A DNA stretch of 64,000 nucleotides. It comes from Hymenobacter sp. PAMC 26628 (GTDB taxonomy: Bacteria > Bacteroidota > Bacteroidia > Cytophagales > Hymenobacteraceae). The stretch is from positions 1,364,001 to 1,428,000 of the forward strand of contig NZ_CP014304.1 in assembly GCF_001562275.1 (NCBI RefSeq), written 5' to 3'. How positions within the stretch are numbered: position 1 is the first letter of the stretch; each line of letters opens with the position of its first letter. A program made the translations under genes and the position numbers. Positions 28,616-38,259 of this stretch are shown piece after piece. Under the pieces are notes generated by a model. The model ran no database searches. It had not been told where the DNA came from and saw only the letters and a list, made by a program, of their open reading frames with translations.

Positions 28616-30049
28616 ATGGCTGACGATACTTTGGGCCCCCGGCCCCCGCACGCGCCTTTGCCCCAGGTGCCGCGCTGGCACTCCATCCGCGGGTCGCTGC
28701 GGCTGGTGGCCGACCCCATCGGGGCCCTCGACGCGGTGCACGCCGACTACGGCAGCACGGCGCGCCTCTACATCGGTGGGGTGCAGCCCAGCGTGCTCAC
28801 CCGCGACCCCGGGCTGGTGCAGCACATTTTGCAGAAAAACCACCGCAACTACGCTAAATCGAAGTTCACGCTCGGGTTTGCGCGCTACATCGGCCACGGC
28901 CTGCTCACCAACGAGGGCCCCGACTGGCTGCGCCAGCGCCGGCTCATCCAGCCCGGCTTCCACCGCCAGCGGGTGGCGGGCCTCACCGGGCTGATGCAGG
29001 AAGTGGTGGCCGACACGCTGGGGCCCCTGGCGCAGGCGGCGGCCCGTGCCGGCGGGGCGGTGGCCGTGCCGGCCCACGCGCTGCTCACGCGGCTCACGTT
29101 CCGCATCATTGCCCGCTCGGTGTTCAGCACCAGATTTGCCGAGGCCGAGCTGGACCGCCTGGCCCAACTTATCACTGAGATTCAGGCGTTTTACGTGCGC
29201 ATCATCCGGCAGCCCTACCTCAACTGGTGGCGGCGGCTGCGGGGCCAATTTCGCCACCACGACCGCCTCACGGCCGAGCTGCGGGCGCTGCTGGGCCGCT
29301 ACATTGCCCAGCGCCAGGCGGCCAGCGCCGCCCCCGGGGCCCCCGCCCCGCCCGACGACCTGCTGCAAATGCTGCTCGACGCCCGCTACGAGGACACCGG
29401 CGAGCCGATGGCCCCCGCCCGGGTGCTCGACGAAGCCCTGATCTTGCTCGTGGCCGGCCACGAAACCAGTGCCAACGCCCTCACCTGGCTGCTGTACCTG
29501 CTAGCCCACCACCCGGCGGAAGCCCAAGCCATTCAGGCCGAAACCGCCGCGGTGCTGGGCACTAGGGCCCCCACGTTTGCCGACTTGCCCCGCTTGGGAC
29601 GCGCTTTGCAGGCCGTGCAGGAAACCATGCGCCTCTACCCGCCCGCCTGGATGGTGGACCGCGTGGCCCTGGCCGACGACGATTACCAGGGCCTGCGCAT
29701 TCCGAAGGGCACGCTGTTTTCGCTCTACCTCTACGGCTTGCACCGCGACCCGCAGCACTGGGACGCGCCCGCCGAGTTTCGCCCCGCCCGCTTCGCCCCC
29801 GATGCGCCGCGTCCGCTCGTGCCGTTCGCCTACGCGCCCTTCGGTGGGGGCCCCCGCCTGTGCGTGGGCCTGCAATTTGCCCTCACCGAAATGCAGTTCG
29901 TGGCCGTGGAGCTGCTGCGCACCTTCGACGTGGAGTGGCCCGCCGGCCAGCCACTGGTGGTTAAGCAGCCGCTCATCACGCTGCGGCCGCGGGGCGATTT
30001 TCAGGTGCGGCTGCGCCTGCGGGAGGGGCCCCGGGCGGCGGCTGGCTAG
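28616..30049 (+). CDS. Cytochrome P450 monooxygenase
   Basis: 477 residues. The I-helix oxygen-activation motif AGHETS lies at 280-285, the K-helix ExxR as ETMR at 336-339, and the heme loop FAPFGGGPRLCVG-type motif with axial Cys416. The overall pattern resembles the CYP102/CYP4-like class found in many Bacteroidetes, probably acting on fatty acids or terpenoids, but the substrate is not determinable. No ferredoxin or reductase gene is adjacent, so electrons must come from elsewhere. Its stop shares the CTAG tetranucleotide with the stop of the convergent USP gene. Confidence 0.92.
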   Translation: MADDTLGPRPPHAPLPQVPRWHSIRGSLRLVADPIGALDAVHADYGSTARLYIGGVQPSVLTRDPGLVQHILQKNHRNYAKSKFTLGFARYIGHGLLTNEGPDWLRQRRLIQPGFHRQRVAGLTGLMQEVVADTLGPLAQAAARAGGAVAVPAHALLTRLTFRIIARSVFSTRFAEAELDRLAQLITEIQAFYVRIIRQPYLNWWRRLRGQFRHHDRLTAELRALLGRYIAQRQAASAAPGAPAPPDDLLQMLLDARYEDTGEPMAPARVLDEALILLVAGHETSANALTWLLYLLAHHPAEAQAIQAETAAVLGTRAPTFADLPRLGRALQAVQETMRLYPPAWMVDRVALADDDYQGLRIPKGTLFSLYLYGLHRDPQHWDAPAEFRPARFAPDAPRPLVPFAYAPFGGGPRLCVGLQFALTEMQFVAVELLRTFDVEWPAGQPLVVKQPLITLRPRGDFQVRLRLREGPRAAAG

Positions 30050-30900
30050 CTGGCGAAGTGGTAGGTCAGCACCGGGGGGAAGGCGTGGGTGGCCACGGTT
30101 TCGGCAATGCTGGTGTTCAGGAAGTGGCTCAGGCCCGAGCGCACGTGGGTCGGAATCACCACCACGTCGGCGGCCACGCGCTGGGCGTATTCCTCGATGC
30201 CCGCGCTGGTGCGGTTCGCGGCCACCTCGGCCACCACGACGTGGGCAAGCTGGTGCTGCCGGGCAAAGTCCTGCATTTGCTGCTGGGCCAGGTGGTCGTC
30301 GGCGCCCGCGGCCACGTGCAGCAAGTGCAGCGTCGCGTCGGGAAACACGGCCAGCACCCGGCGCAGGCCCTCAATGGCCCCGGCGGCATCGGCCAAAAAA
30401 TCGGACGGAAACACGATTTGCTGCACCTTAAAGGCAGGTTCCGGGTGCTTCACCGTGAGCACGGGGCACGGGGCCAGCCGAATCAGGCGTTCAGTAGTCG
30501 AGCTTACGAAAAAGTGTTCCGTAGCGCCGTGGCCGCGCGCGCCCACCACCACCAAGTCGTTGCCGTAGCGCTGAATGGCCGTCAGGATGCCCTCGCCCAC
30601 GCGCGCCACTTCTACCACGTCCTGCACCGGCACGCCGGGGGCCAGCTGCGCGGCCTCGGCTTGCAGCGCGTGCATGCGGCGCTTGGTGGCTTCCATCAGC
30701 TTGATGGTGAAAATCTGGTCGATGCTGTGGCCGCTCACCGGCCCGCCCACGGTGCTGAAGGCGCCCCCCGCCTCGTCGGCGTCTTCCAGCACGTGCAGCA
30801 GCGTGAGCTGGCCGCCCGTGTGCTGGGCCAATTGCACGGCGACCCCGAAGGCATGGTGCGCTTCGGGCGAAAAATCGGTGGCAACGAGGATGTTTTTCAT
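30046..30900 (-). CDS. Universal stress protein, tandem-domain
   Basis: 284 residues containing two USP domains (about 1-145 and 150-284). The first has the full ATP-binding-type ending GARGHGATEHFFVSSTTERL (G-2x-G-9x-G(S/T) pattern); the second ends with a weaker HVRSGLSHFLNTSIAE. The N-terminus NILVATDFSPEA is typical. Proteins of this kind respond to starvation or oxidative stress. The upstream region holds a nested inverted repeat at 30931-30977. Confidence 0.9.
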   Translation of the reverse strand: MKNILVATDFSPEAHHAFGVAVQLAQHTGGQLTLLHVLEDADEAGGAFSTVGGPVSGHSIDQIFTIKLMEATKRRMHALQAEAAQLAPGVPVQDVVEVARVGEGILTAIQRYGNDLVVVGARGHGATEHFFVSSTTERLIRLAPCPVLTVKHPEPAFKVQQIVFPSDFLADAAGAIEGLRRVLAVFPDATLHLLHVAAGADDHLAQQQMQDFARQHQLAHVVVAEVAANRTSAGIEEYAQRVAADVVVIPTHVRSGLSHFLNTSIAETVATHAFPPVLTYHFAS

Positions 30901-30930
30901 GACCGGGACGGGTGGGGTGGAGGAGAAAAT

Positions 30931-30977
30931 TACTAATCAATCACCAACCGTTGCAAACGGCTACCGATTGACTAGTA
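30931..30977. promoter_or_regulatory. Nested inverted repeat upstream of the universal stress gene
   Basis: Arms TACTAATCAATC (30931-30942) and GATTGACTAGTA (30966-30977, one mismatch) enclose a perfect inner palindrome CCGTT-GCA-AACGG. Position between the tlpA-like stop and the USP start fits an operator or a terminator hairpin without T-run. The function is inferred. Confidence 0.4.
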
Positions 30978-31015
30978 ATATAGTGCTGCAAACATAGCTC
31001 CCATCCGCCGGGGCC

Positions 31016-32332
31016 CTATTCCTTCAGCAGCTTGTCGATTTCCTGGTTGAAAGCCGCCGTTTCCTCCGTGTAGTACTTGCCCGTGCCGGGGCCGCTGAAG
31101 CCGGTGTGTATCTTGCGCACCGCGCCCTTCTTGTCGATGAAAATGGTGGTGGGGAAACCCAGAAACTTGGCCAGCTGCGGCATGGACTTGGCCACCGAGT
31201 CCTTGTTCGATACGCCGCCCACGGCCAGGTCGTAGCCGATGTTGAACCGCGCTTTCATAACGCGCAGGCGCGCCGCGGCCTTCTCGTACTCGGGCATCCG
31301 CTCGTAGCCGAGGCCGATGATTTCGACGCCACGCTGCTTGTTTTTCTCGTACCACGGGGCCAGGAAGTTGGTCTCGTCCATGCAGTTGGGGCACCACGAG
31401 CCCAGCACCTGCACCACCACCACCTTGCCGCGGTACTTGGCGTCGGTGGGCGAAATGCTGGCACCCGGCACGACGCTCGGGAACTTGAAGCTTAACCGAC
31501 TTTCACCCTTTCTGAGGTAGGTGAGCGTGTCGGCGTCGGGCAATTTGGCCTTGGGGTCGAGGGTGGCCGTCCAGGTTTCGTGGCCGGTTTTGCCGGAGTA
31601 GAAGTCGCCGAACAAGGTGTTGGGGGCGTACTCCTTGGTGATGTCGACGGGGGCCTTGGGGCCGTTTTGGGCAATGAATAAAAAGGCGTGGCTGCCGTCG
31701 AAGGTGCTCAGGCGCAGCTGCTGCCCGCTCACCACGCCGCTGAGGTAGCGGTAGTCGCCGGTGGTGGTGAGGAAGGTGCCCGTCAGGCGGTTGCCTTGCT
31801 GGGCGAAAACCCCCGTGGCCGGGTAGCCCTCCTTGCCCTCGCCGAAAGTAGCCCGCCAGGTGCCGTCAAAGCTACCCGGCTTATCGGCCGATTGGGCGGC
31901 CGGAAACAGCTCCTGGGCCCCCGCCGTAGCCACCAGCGGCACGCGGTAGGGCCCCTTGGCGTCGTACTTCACCCAGTTGCCTCTCAGCTTGCCGGCGCCA
32001 TCGGCTCGCACCACCAGCGCCGCGTCGAACACGTGGAGCTTGATGGTGGCCGAATCGCCGGCGGCCGAGATTTCGGGGCAGCGCAGGCGCTCCTCGCCGT
32101 TCAGGCCTTTGTTGATGAGGTATACTACCGGCTGGCCGGCTTCAGTTTTCACTTCGAACAGGAACGGCAGCTGCTGGCCCTGCACGGCCAGCTCGCCGCG
32201 CCAGGGCCCCGGCGTAAGCAGCGCGGCGGCCGACGCGGCGGTGCCAGTGGTTTCGGTCTTGGTGGAATTTCCCTGGCAGCCCGCCAGGCTGAGCACGGCC
32301 CCGGCTAGCAGGGCGGGCACGATATTTTTCAT
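31016..32332 (-). CDS. TlpA-family thioredoxin-like lipoprotein with large N-terminal beta domain
   Basis: 438 residues from the ATG at 32332. A lipoprotein signal peptide ends at LSLAGC. Residues about 40-280 form a beta-rich region of the kind found ahead of TlpA domains in Bacteroidetes. The C-terminal thioredoxin-like domain (about 290-438) has the redox pair W313-C-P-N-C317, and a cis-Pro near GFPTTIFID. It probably reduces disulfides in the periplasm (cytochrome c maturation or general redox). 115 bp separate its stop from the USP start downstream. Confidence 0.87.
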   Translation of the reverse strand: MKNIVPALLAGAVLSLAGCQGNSTKTETTGTAASAAALLTPGPWRGELAVQGQQLPFLFEVKTEAGQPVVYLINKGLNGEERLRCPEISAAGDSATIKLHVFDAALVVRADGAGKLRGNWVKYDAKGPYRVPLVATAGAQELFPAAQSADKPGSFDGTWRATFGEGKEGYPATGVFAQQGNRLTGTFLTTTGDYRYLSGVVSGQQLRLSTFDGSHAFLFIAQNGPKAPVDITKEYAPNTLFGDFYSGKTGHETWTATLDPKAKLPDADTLTYLRKGESRLSFKFPSVVPGASISPTDAKYRGKVVVVQVLGSWCPNCMDETNFLAPWYEKNKQRGVEIIGLGYERMPEYEKAAARLRVMKARFNIGYDLAVGGVSNKDSVAKSMPQLAKFLGFPTTIFIDKKGAVRKIHTGFSGPGTGKYYTEETAAFNQEIDKLLKE

Positions 32333-32457
32333 GATGACGATTAAAAAAACAAACCCGAAGCCCACACAACCCGGCCCGGCCCAAGTAAGTTAAAAGACCC
32401 GGCCCCGTGGCGAAATAACGCCCATCGGCCGGATTAGGCGTTACCTAACGGGTATGC

Positions 32458-32465
32458 TACATTTG
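32458..32465 (+). promoter_or_regulatory. TAnnTTTG -7 box upstream of aconitase
   Basis: TACATTTG at 32458-32465, 26 bp before the acn ATG, matches the Bacteroidetes -7 element. The -33 element is not clear. Confidence 0.5.
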
Positions 32466-32491
32466 CACAACCACTCTTTATATACCGTCCT

Positions 32492-34783
32492 ATGGCTTTT
32501 GACCTGGAAATGATTCGCGGCGTGTACGCCGGCATGGGGGCCCGCATCGAGGCGGCCCGCGCCGCCGTGGGCCGCCCGCTCACCCTCACCGAGAAAATTC
32601 TTTACGCCCACCTTTACGGGGGCGACGTGAAGCAGGCGTACGAGCGTGGCGTTTCCTACGTTGATTTTGCCCCCGACCGCGTGGCCATGCAGGACGCCAC
32701 TGCCCAGATGGCGCTGCTCCAGTTTATGCAGGCCGGCAAGCCCACCGCCGCCGTGCCCAGCACCGTGCACTGCGACCACCTCATCCAGGCCAAAGACGGC
32801 GCCACCGAGGACTTGGCCGAAGCCAACACCGAAAACAAGGAAGTCTACGACTTCCTGGCCTCGGTTTCCAATAAGTACGGCATCGGCTTCTGGAAGCCCG
32901 GCGCCGGCATCATCCACCAGGTGGTGCTCGAAAACTACGCCTTCCCCGGCGGCATGATGATCGGCACCGACTCGCACACCCCCAACGCCGGGGGCCTGGG
33001 TATGGTGGCCATCGGCGTGGGCGGCGCCGACGCCGTGGACGTGATGGCCGGCATGGCCTGGGAATTGAAGTTTCCCAAGGTTATCGGCGTGAAGCTGACC
33101 GGTAAGATGAGCGGCTGGACTTCGGCCAAAGACGTGATTCTGAAAGTGGCCGGCATCCTCACCGTGAAGGGCGGCACCGGCGCCATCGTCGAGTACTTCG
33201 GCGAAGGCGCGGAAAGCCTGAGCTGCACCGGCAAAGGCACCATTTGCAACATGGGCGCGGAAATTGGGGCCACCACCTCGGTGTTTGGCTACGACGAGAA
33301 GATGGGCGACTACCTGCGCGGCACCGGCCGCGCCGAAATTGCCGAAGCCGCCGCCGCCGTGGGGGCCCACCTGCGCGCCGACGACGAGGTATACAACGAC
33401 CCGGGCAAGTTCTACGACCAGCTCATCGAAATCGACTTGAACACCCTGGAGCCCTACGTAAACGGCCCCTTCACGCCGGACGCCGCCTGGCCCATCTCGG
33501 AGTTTGCCGCCGCCGTGAAACAGCACGGCTGGCCCGAGAAGCTGGAAGTGGGCCTCATCGGCTCGTGCACCAACTCGAGCTACGAGGACATCACCCGCGC
33601 CGCCTCCATCGCCGCGCAGGCCGTGAGCAAGGGCCTGCACGTGGCCGCCGAGTTCACCATCACGCCCGGCTCGGAGCTGGTGCGCTACACCGTGGCCCGC
33701 GACGGTCTGCTCGACACGTTTGCCGAGATGGGCGGCGTGGTGCTGGCCAACGCCTGCGGCCCGTGCATCGGGCAGTGGGCCCGCCACACCGACGACCCCA
33801 AGCGCAAGAACTCCATCATCACGAGCTTCAACCGCAACTTCGCCAAGCGCAACGACGGCAACCCCAACACCCACGCCTTCGTGGCCTCGCCCGAAATCGT
33901 GACGGCCTTCGCCATTGCCGGCGACTTGACCTTCAACCCCCTCACCGACACGCTGCCCGGCACCAACGGCCCCGTGAAACTCGACGAGCCGGTGGGCGTA
34001 GAGATGCCTCCCCGCGGCTTTGCCGTGGAGGACGCCGGCTTCCAGGCCCCTGCCGCTGACGGCTCGGGCGTGCAGGTTATTGTAAACCCGGCTTCTGACC
34101 GCCTCGAATTGCTGGAGCAATTCAAGCCCTGGGAAGGCACCGACCTGACCAGCCTGCGCGTGCTCATCAAGGCCAAGGGCAAGTGCACCACCGACCACAT
34201 TTCGATGGCAGGGCCCTGGCTGAAATACCGCGGCCACTTGGATAACATCTCCAACAACATGCTCATCGGGGCCACCAACGCCTTCAACGACGAAACCAAC
34301 TCGGTGCGCAACTTCGCAGTGCAGGGCGACGGCTACGCCACGGTGCCGCAGTCGGCCCGCGCCTACAAAAGCATGAAAATCGGCACGGTGGTCATCGGCG
34401 ACGAGAACTACGGCGAAGGCAGCTCGCGCGAGCACGCCGCCATGGAACCCCGCCACCTCGGCGTGCGCGCCGTGATTGTGAAGAGCTTTGCCCGCATCCA
34501 CGAAACCAACCTGAAGAAGCAGGGCATGCTCGGCCTCACCTTCGCCAACAAGGCCGACTACGATCTGATTCAGGAAGGCGACCTCATCGACATCCTCGGC
34601 CTGACGAGCTTCCAGCCCGGCCAGCCCCTGCAAGCGCGCCTGCGCCACGACGACGGCGACACGGACCTCATCACCCTCAACCACACCTACAACGAGGGCC
34701 AAATCGCTTGGTTCAAAGCCGGCTCGGCCCTGAACCTGATTCGCCAGAAAGAAAGCGGCGAAGCCCAGCTCTCGCAGAAATAA
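32492..34783 (+). CDS. acn: Aconitate hydratase (mitochondrial-type)
   Basis: 763 residues. Aconitase motifs: [15 protein letters not shown] and the three [4Fe-4S] ligands Cys359 (GSCTNSS), Cys422 and Cys425 (ACGPCIGQ), then the swivel domain with [10 protein letters not shown]. The length and sequence style match the mitochondrial-type aconitase found in Bacteroidetes rather than AcnA or AcnB of enterics. It isomerises citrate to isocitrate in the TCA cycle. It is a single-gene unit with its own promoter and terminator. Confidence 0.96.
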   Translation: MAFDLEMIRGVYAGMGARIEAARAAVGRPLTLTEKILYAHLYGGDVKQAYERGVSYVDFAPDRVAMQDATAQMALLQFMQAGKPTAAVPSTVHCDHLIQAKDGATEDLAEANTENKEVYDFLASVSNKYGIGFWKPGAGIIHQVVLENYAFPGGMMIGTDSHTPNAGGLGMVAIGVGGADAVDVMAGMAWELKFPKVIGVKLTGKMSGWTSAKDVILKVAGILTVKGGTGAIVEYFGEGAESLSCTGKGTICNMGAEIGATTSVFGYDEKMGDYLRGTGRAEIAEAAAAVGAHLRADDEVYNDPGKFYDQLIEIDLNTLEPYVNGPFTPDAAWPISEFAAAVKQHGWPEKLEVGLIGSCTNSSYEDITRAASIAAQAVSKGLHVAAEFTITPGSELVRYTVARDGLLDTFAEMGGVVLANACGPCIGQWARHTDDPKRKNSIITSFNRNFAKRNDGNPNTHAFVASPEIVTAFAIAGDLTFNPLTDTLPGTNGPVKLDEPVGVEMPPRGFAVEDAGFQAPAADGSGVQVIVNPASDRLELLEQFKPWEGTDLTSLRVLIKAKGKCTTDHISMAGPWLKYRGHLDNISNNMLIGATNAFNDETNSVRNFAVQGDGYATVPQSARAYKSMKIGTVVIGDENYGEGSSREHAAMEPRHLGVRAVIVKSFARIHETNLKKQGMLGLTFANKADYDLIQEGDLIDILGLTSFQPGQPLQARLRHDDGDTDLITLNHTYNEGQIAWFKAGSALNLIRQKESGEAQLSQK

Positions 34784-34807
34784 GCGGCCCACGCCAGCAG
34801 TTTTACC

Positions 34808-34842
34808 GCAACGGCCGCCCCAGCTTCTGGGGCGGCCGTTGC
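34808..34842 (+). terminator. Hairpin terminator after acn
   Basis: Perfect 16-bp arms (34808-34823 and 34827-34842) with a CTT loop. The T-run after it is weak (ATTT), so termination may be partial. It also faces the convergent acyltransferase gene. Confidence 0.7.
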
Positions 34843-34870
34843 ATTTGGTGCCGCGTTGCAAGTGGCGGCT

Positions 34871-36091
34871 TTAGGCGGTGGCCCCGCGGGGCGCATAAAT
34901 GCGGCCGTTGAGTAGCAAGCCGAGCCGGGTGTGGCGTACGCAGAAGTGATAGGTCAGCAGCAGAATGATGAACGTGGGGCCCAGGATGAGAAGCAGCTTA
35001 ATCGGCCAGTGCCAGCCGTAGGGCGCAACGAGCAGTTGAAAAAAGATGATGATGGGCAGGTGAATTAGGTACCCCCAGTAGGCTGCATCGGACAGGTAAC
35101 GCACGACGGGGTGGGGCGCGGAGAAATACGCCAGCATGTACCCTACAAAGGCACAAACCGTCGTCGTCGACGCAAAGGCGTAGACGAAATTAATTGCGGC
35201 GGGCAACCGGCTTGCGGTGGTGGCATCAAGCCGGTGGCCCAGGATTTTCAAGCCGAAAAGCAGGCCGATCAGCAGGCCGCTGGAAACCAAGTTCACCACC
35301 CTGAACTGACGCAAGGCGTTCAGCAGGTGAGCTTGGCGGTGCAGCAGCCAGCCCAAGGCAAAGTATAGAAAGTACAGCGCAAAAGGGGCCCAACGGGGCC
35401 ATAGGCTCGATTCTGGGGTGTCGACCCCTAGCCCGTCCGTCATGGCCAGCATGGGAGGAACGGCCAGCACGGCCAGGGCCAGACTGCCCCACCAATGCGC
35501 CAGCGCCGAGGCCAGGGCCTGGTCGGCCAAGGTGCGCGCCTGGTGCAGGGCGCCGGGCCAGCGGTTGGCAGCGGGGCGAACAACGGCCACACACGCGCAG
35601 AACAGGAGCAGGTAGTAGAGAAACCAGAGGTGCATCAGCGGCACGCCCTGCACCAACCGGTACACCGCTGGCAGCTTGGCAAAAGCTTGCCGCAAGGGCA
35701 GGCCGCTGGAGTGCTGGATGCTCCACACCCACAGTGCGGCCACTAGCACATAGTCAAGGGGCCAAAAAATGAGGAGGGGCAGCCCCAGGCGTTGCACTCG
35801 GTTGGCCACGAACCCACGGAGGCCCTGGCGGTGGTAGAGCAGGTGGGCAAAATAGCCGGCCATCAGAAAAAACACCTGCATTCTGAAAATATGGAATACA
35901 TAGTAGGCCGCCTCCAGCAGCAGGCTGCTTTGGGTATCCTGGGCCGGGCCATATATTTTATTGGCCACCAGCGACTCCAGGCCGTGGTAAACGATGCCAA
36001 TGAGCAACGCAAAGCCACGGGTGGCGTCGAGGGCGTGCACACGGTACGGGGCCGCCGTGAGGGGGGCCGTACCGGAGGAGGGAGTAAGCAT
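34871..36091 (-). CDS. Membrane acyltransferase family 3 protein
   Basis: 406 residues from the ATG at 36091; an in-frame TTG nine codons upstream is an alternative. About ten membrane helices. The N-terminal RVHALDATRGFALLIGIVYH segment fits the acyltransferase-3 family (OafA/OpgC type, also DUF418-like), with the conserved Arg after helix-start Asp and a His in the first helix. Such proteins O-acylate polysaccharides or lipids at the cell envelope. The substrate is unknown. It lies convergent with acn. Confidence 0.8.
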   Translation of the reverse strand: MLTPSSGTAPLTAAPYRVHALDATRGFALLIGIVYHGLESLVANKIYGPAQDTQSSLLLEAAYYVFHIFRMQVFFLMAGYFAHLLYHRQGLRGFVANRVQRLGLPLLIFWPLDYVLVAALWVWSIQHSSGLPLRQAFAKLPAVYRLVQGVPLMHLWFLYYLLLFCACVAVVRPAANRWPGALHQARTLADQALASALAHWWGSLALAVLAVPPMLAMTDGLGVDTPESSLWPRWAPFALYFLYFALGWLLHRQAHLLNALRQFRVVNLVSSGLLIGLLFGLKILGHRLDATTASRLPAAINFVYAFASTTTVCAFVGYMLAYFSAPHPVVRYLSDAAYWGYLIHLPIIIFFQLLVAPYGWHWPIKLLLILGPTFIILLLTYHFCVRHTRLGLLLNGRIYAPRGATA

Positions 36092-36380
36092 AAGGGGCGA
36101 AGGAAGCGGGACGGACAAGCCCTTCCAAGCAATGAATACCTTGCAAACCCTAACCTAAAAACATAATTTTAAAAGATGCGGCTCGCGGGCGAAAAGTAAT
36201 TCGTTTCCGCACGGTTGTAGCTGATAGTCATTGGGAACCTATTTCAGAAATCCCTGGAGCGTCATGCTTTGGCAAGCGTAGCATTCTGATATTCATATTA
36301 ATTTTCGGCGACTTCCTAAACAGCTGCTAAGAGTAGTCTACGCATCGCAGCCGCGAGGCCAGCCTGGTAAGAGTTGCGCA
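36092..36380. other. Intergenic region between acyltransferase and GT2 genes
   Basis: 289 bp, AT-richer than its neighbours. It includes a GAGCGTCATGCT segment (about 36257-36268) that resembles the GCATGAC end shared by the large palindromic repeats elsewhere in the window. No gene or clear promoter box was recognised. Confidence 0.4.
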
Positions 36381-37139
36381 CTAGCCCGGCGCGGCGATGC
36401 CCAGGGCCCCCAGTTGCGCGGCGTACTTCTGGTAAATCACCTGTAGGTCGGCGTTGTGCTTAGCGGCGTCCACGCCGGTGCTCACGTTGCGGGCGTGGAA
36501 GCGGTGCAGGTGGCTGAAGTGCGGGCACACCACGGGCAGGTGCCCGGCCAGCAGGAAGCGGACGTACAAATCCAGGTCTTCGGCCATTTTCAATTCCTCG
36601 TCGTAGCCGCCCACTTCGTCGATGAGGGCGTGGCTGTAGCACACGTTGCCTTGCAGGAAATGCTCGGCCCGGAAAATGGCCTGGAGCATGGCCGCGGGGG
36701 TGTCGAACTGCCAGGCGTAGTAGTCCTCGCCCGGCAGGTAGCGCAGGTTTTCGTCCACGCGCAGGAAATCGGCCACTAGCCACGGGCGGCCGGGGTTAGC
36801 TTCGATTTGGGCCCCGTAATGGTAGAGGGCGCGCTGGAGGAGCAGGTCGTCGTCGTCGAGCGGCACGAGCCAGGCATCGGGGGCAGCCTCGCGGATGGCC
36901 AGGTTGCGGGCGCGACCTACGGTTTGGGGGGTGCCGTGGTGCCAGTGGCGCAGCGGGGGCCCCGGCTGGGCAGCGGCGGTGCGCAGGTAGGCGGCGGTGT
37001 CGTCGTGCGAGCCGTTATCGAACACGAAGTGGTCAAAGGAGAAATCGAGCGGGGTGCCGGTGGTGGCCCGGACGCTGGCCACGGCCTCGGGCAGCAGCGC
37101 GCTACGGTCGTGGGTGGGGGTGATGACGGAAAAGTGCAT
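36381..37139 (-). CDS. Glycosyltransferase family 2 protein
   Basis: 252 residues from the ATG at 37139. GT-A fold: [10 protein letters not shown] at the N-terminus, an FDNGSHDDT segment that contacts the nucleotide, and the metal-binding DDDD in VPLDDDDLL; a C-terminal EDLDLYVRF motif fits the catalytic ED. It transfers a sugar from a nucleotide donor, probably to a surface glycan. It stands alone, without other polysaccharide genes, so the acceptor is unknown. Confidence 0.88.
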   Translation of the reverse strand: MHFSVITPTHDRSALLPEAVASVRATTGTPLDFSFDHFVFDNGSHDDTAAYLRTAAAQPGPPLRHWHHGTPQTVGRARNLAIREAAPDAWLVPLDDDDLLLQRALYHYGAQIEANPGRPWLVADFLRVDENLRYLPGEDYYAWQFDTPAAMLQAIFRAEHFLQGNVCYSHALIDEVGGYDEELKMAEDLDLYVRFLLAGHLPVVCPHFSHLHRFHARNVSTGVDAAKHNADLQVIYQKYAAQLGALGIAAPG

Positions 37140-37263
37140 AGTTGGCACTTGTTCGGCCGGCGCGCTAATAAGGTTGCACCCAGGGGCCCCAAAGCCTCGG
37201 AAATGCGCCGTTCCTACCTTACTTGCCGCTTCATTCGCTGCTCACCCCTTTCCTCTTGCCGCC

Positions 37264-37671
37264 ATGACGCCCCAACAACCGTCGCCAGCTTTCATCGGTG
37301 CTTCCTGGCTTGCCCTGGTGGCGGGCATGGGCGCCTTCATGGTGGGCTTGTTTAACGCCGCGATGCCCCTGAACGAGAAGGGCTACTACTTCACCATCCT
37401 CATGTACGGGTTGTTTTCGGCCATTTCGCTGCAAAAGAGCGTGCGCGACCGCCTCGAAGGCATCCCCGTCACCAACATTTACTACGGCCTGAGTTGGTTT
37501 TCCACCGTGCTGGCCATCGGGCTGCTGGTAGTGGGCCTGTGGAATGCCACGCTGGCGCTCAGCGAGAAAGGCTTCTACGGCATGTCGTTTCTGCTGGCGC
37601 TCTTCGCCGCCATCGCCGTGCAGAAAAACACGCGCGACGCCCAGCGGCCCACCGCGCAGGGCCCCAATTGA
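37264..37671 (+). CDS. YiaA/YiaB-family inner-membrane protein
   Basis: 135 residues from the ATG at 37264. Two internal repeats, each a pair of helices: [19 protein letters not shown] and [20 protein letters not shown] carry the same G-L-(F/W)-N-A...EKG(Y/F)Y pattern, followed by a dibasic-type loop (QKSVRD / QKNTRD). This is the YiaA/B two-helix repeat family of inner-membrane proteins, whose function is not established. Confidence 0.85.
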   Translation: MTPQQPSPAFIGASWLALVAGMGAFMVGLFNAAMPLNEKGYYFTILMYGLFSAISLQKSVRDRLEGIPVTNIYYGLSWFSTVLAIGLLVVGLWNATLALSEKGFYGMSFLLALFAAIAVQKNTRDAQRPTAQGPN

Positions 37672-37700
37672 GCAGCTATCAGTTGTTTGTAACGATATTA

Positions 37701-37730
37701 GGACGCCAGATGAGCATGACGGCCTTATTT
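37701..37730. repeat. Solo end of a dispersed palindromic repeat
   Basis: This 30-bp stretch matches the right end of the palindrome at 42081-42110 in 24 of 30 positions, sharing CAGATGAGCA and GCCTTA blocks. It lies 30 bp after the YiaA-like gene. Confidence 0.6.
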
Positions 37731-37749
37731 GACTCAATCGGCTGTTTAG

Positions 37750-38172
37750 TTACAGGGTAGCCACCTGCGATTCCCGCGCCTCGCGGGGCTTTTGCACGAG
37801 GTAGTAGTAGAGCAAAATGCCGAGCCCGATGAAGAACGGCACCAGCGCCAGGTGCTTACCGGTGACGCCCGGGGCTACCACCACCGTGTCGAAGTGGAAG
37901 AATTCGCTGGCCATCCAGTACGAGTTGGCCGTGATCCAGAACACGATGGCTAGGTTGTGGGCCAGCTCTGACTTGTAGGCCCGGGTGCGCCAGGCGATGA
38001 CAATGGCAATGCCCAGGGTGGGGGCCACCATCAGCAGGCCCAGCGTTTTCCAGATCATGCACCAGCTGATGTCCTTGACGAGCCAGAACAGGATGTGGGT
38101 GTTTTCCATCTTCCGGTACGCGGCCGGGATTTGGTAGATTTCTTCGTCGGCGGGGGCTTGAGGAGCGGGCAT
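37750..38172 (-). CDS. Small membrane protein, unknown function
   Basis: 140 residues with a soluble N-terminus (about 25 residues, acidic) and four predicted membrane helices (about 27-45, 48-64, 73-92, 108-126). No enzymatic motif is visible and I do not recognise the family. A TACCTTTG box at 38196-38189 lies 17 bp upstream of the ATG. Confidence 0.7.
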   Translation of the reverse strand: MPAPQAPADEEIYQIPAAYRKMENTHILFWLVKDISWCMIWKTLGLLMVAPTLGIAIVIAWRTRAYKSELAHNLAIVFWITANSYWMASEFFHFDTVVVAPGVTGKHLALVPFFIGLGILLYYYLVQKPREARESQVATL

Positions 38173-38188
38173 GGGCGCGGCTAAAAAC

Positions 38189-38196
38189 CAAAGGTA
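38189..38196 (-). promoter_or_regulatory. TAnnTTTG -7 box for the small membrane protein gene
   Basis: TACCTTTG on the minus strand 17 bp upstream of the start codon at 38172. No TTTG was found at the expected -33 position. Confidence 0.5.
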
Positions 38197-38259
38197 GGGG
38201 CCCCTGGCGCGTTATTTCTATGGCCGCCGTGCCGTACTTGCAGCCCTAAACCCCACCGT

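Noticed and set aside
32441..34861. Minus-strand open frame (806 codons) opposite aconitase
   Set aside because: Shadow of acn caused by GC-rich third positions; no start, domain or signal, and rich in His/Gly/Val like other shadows.
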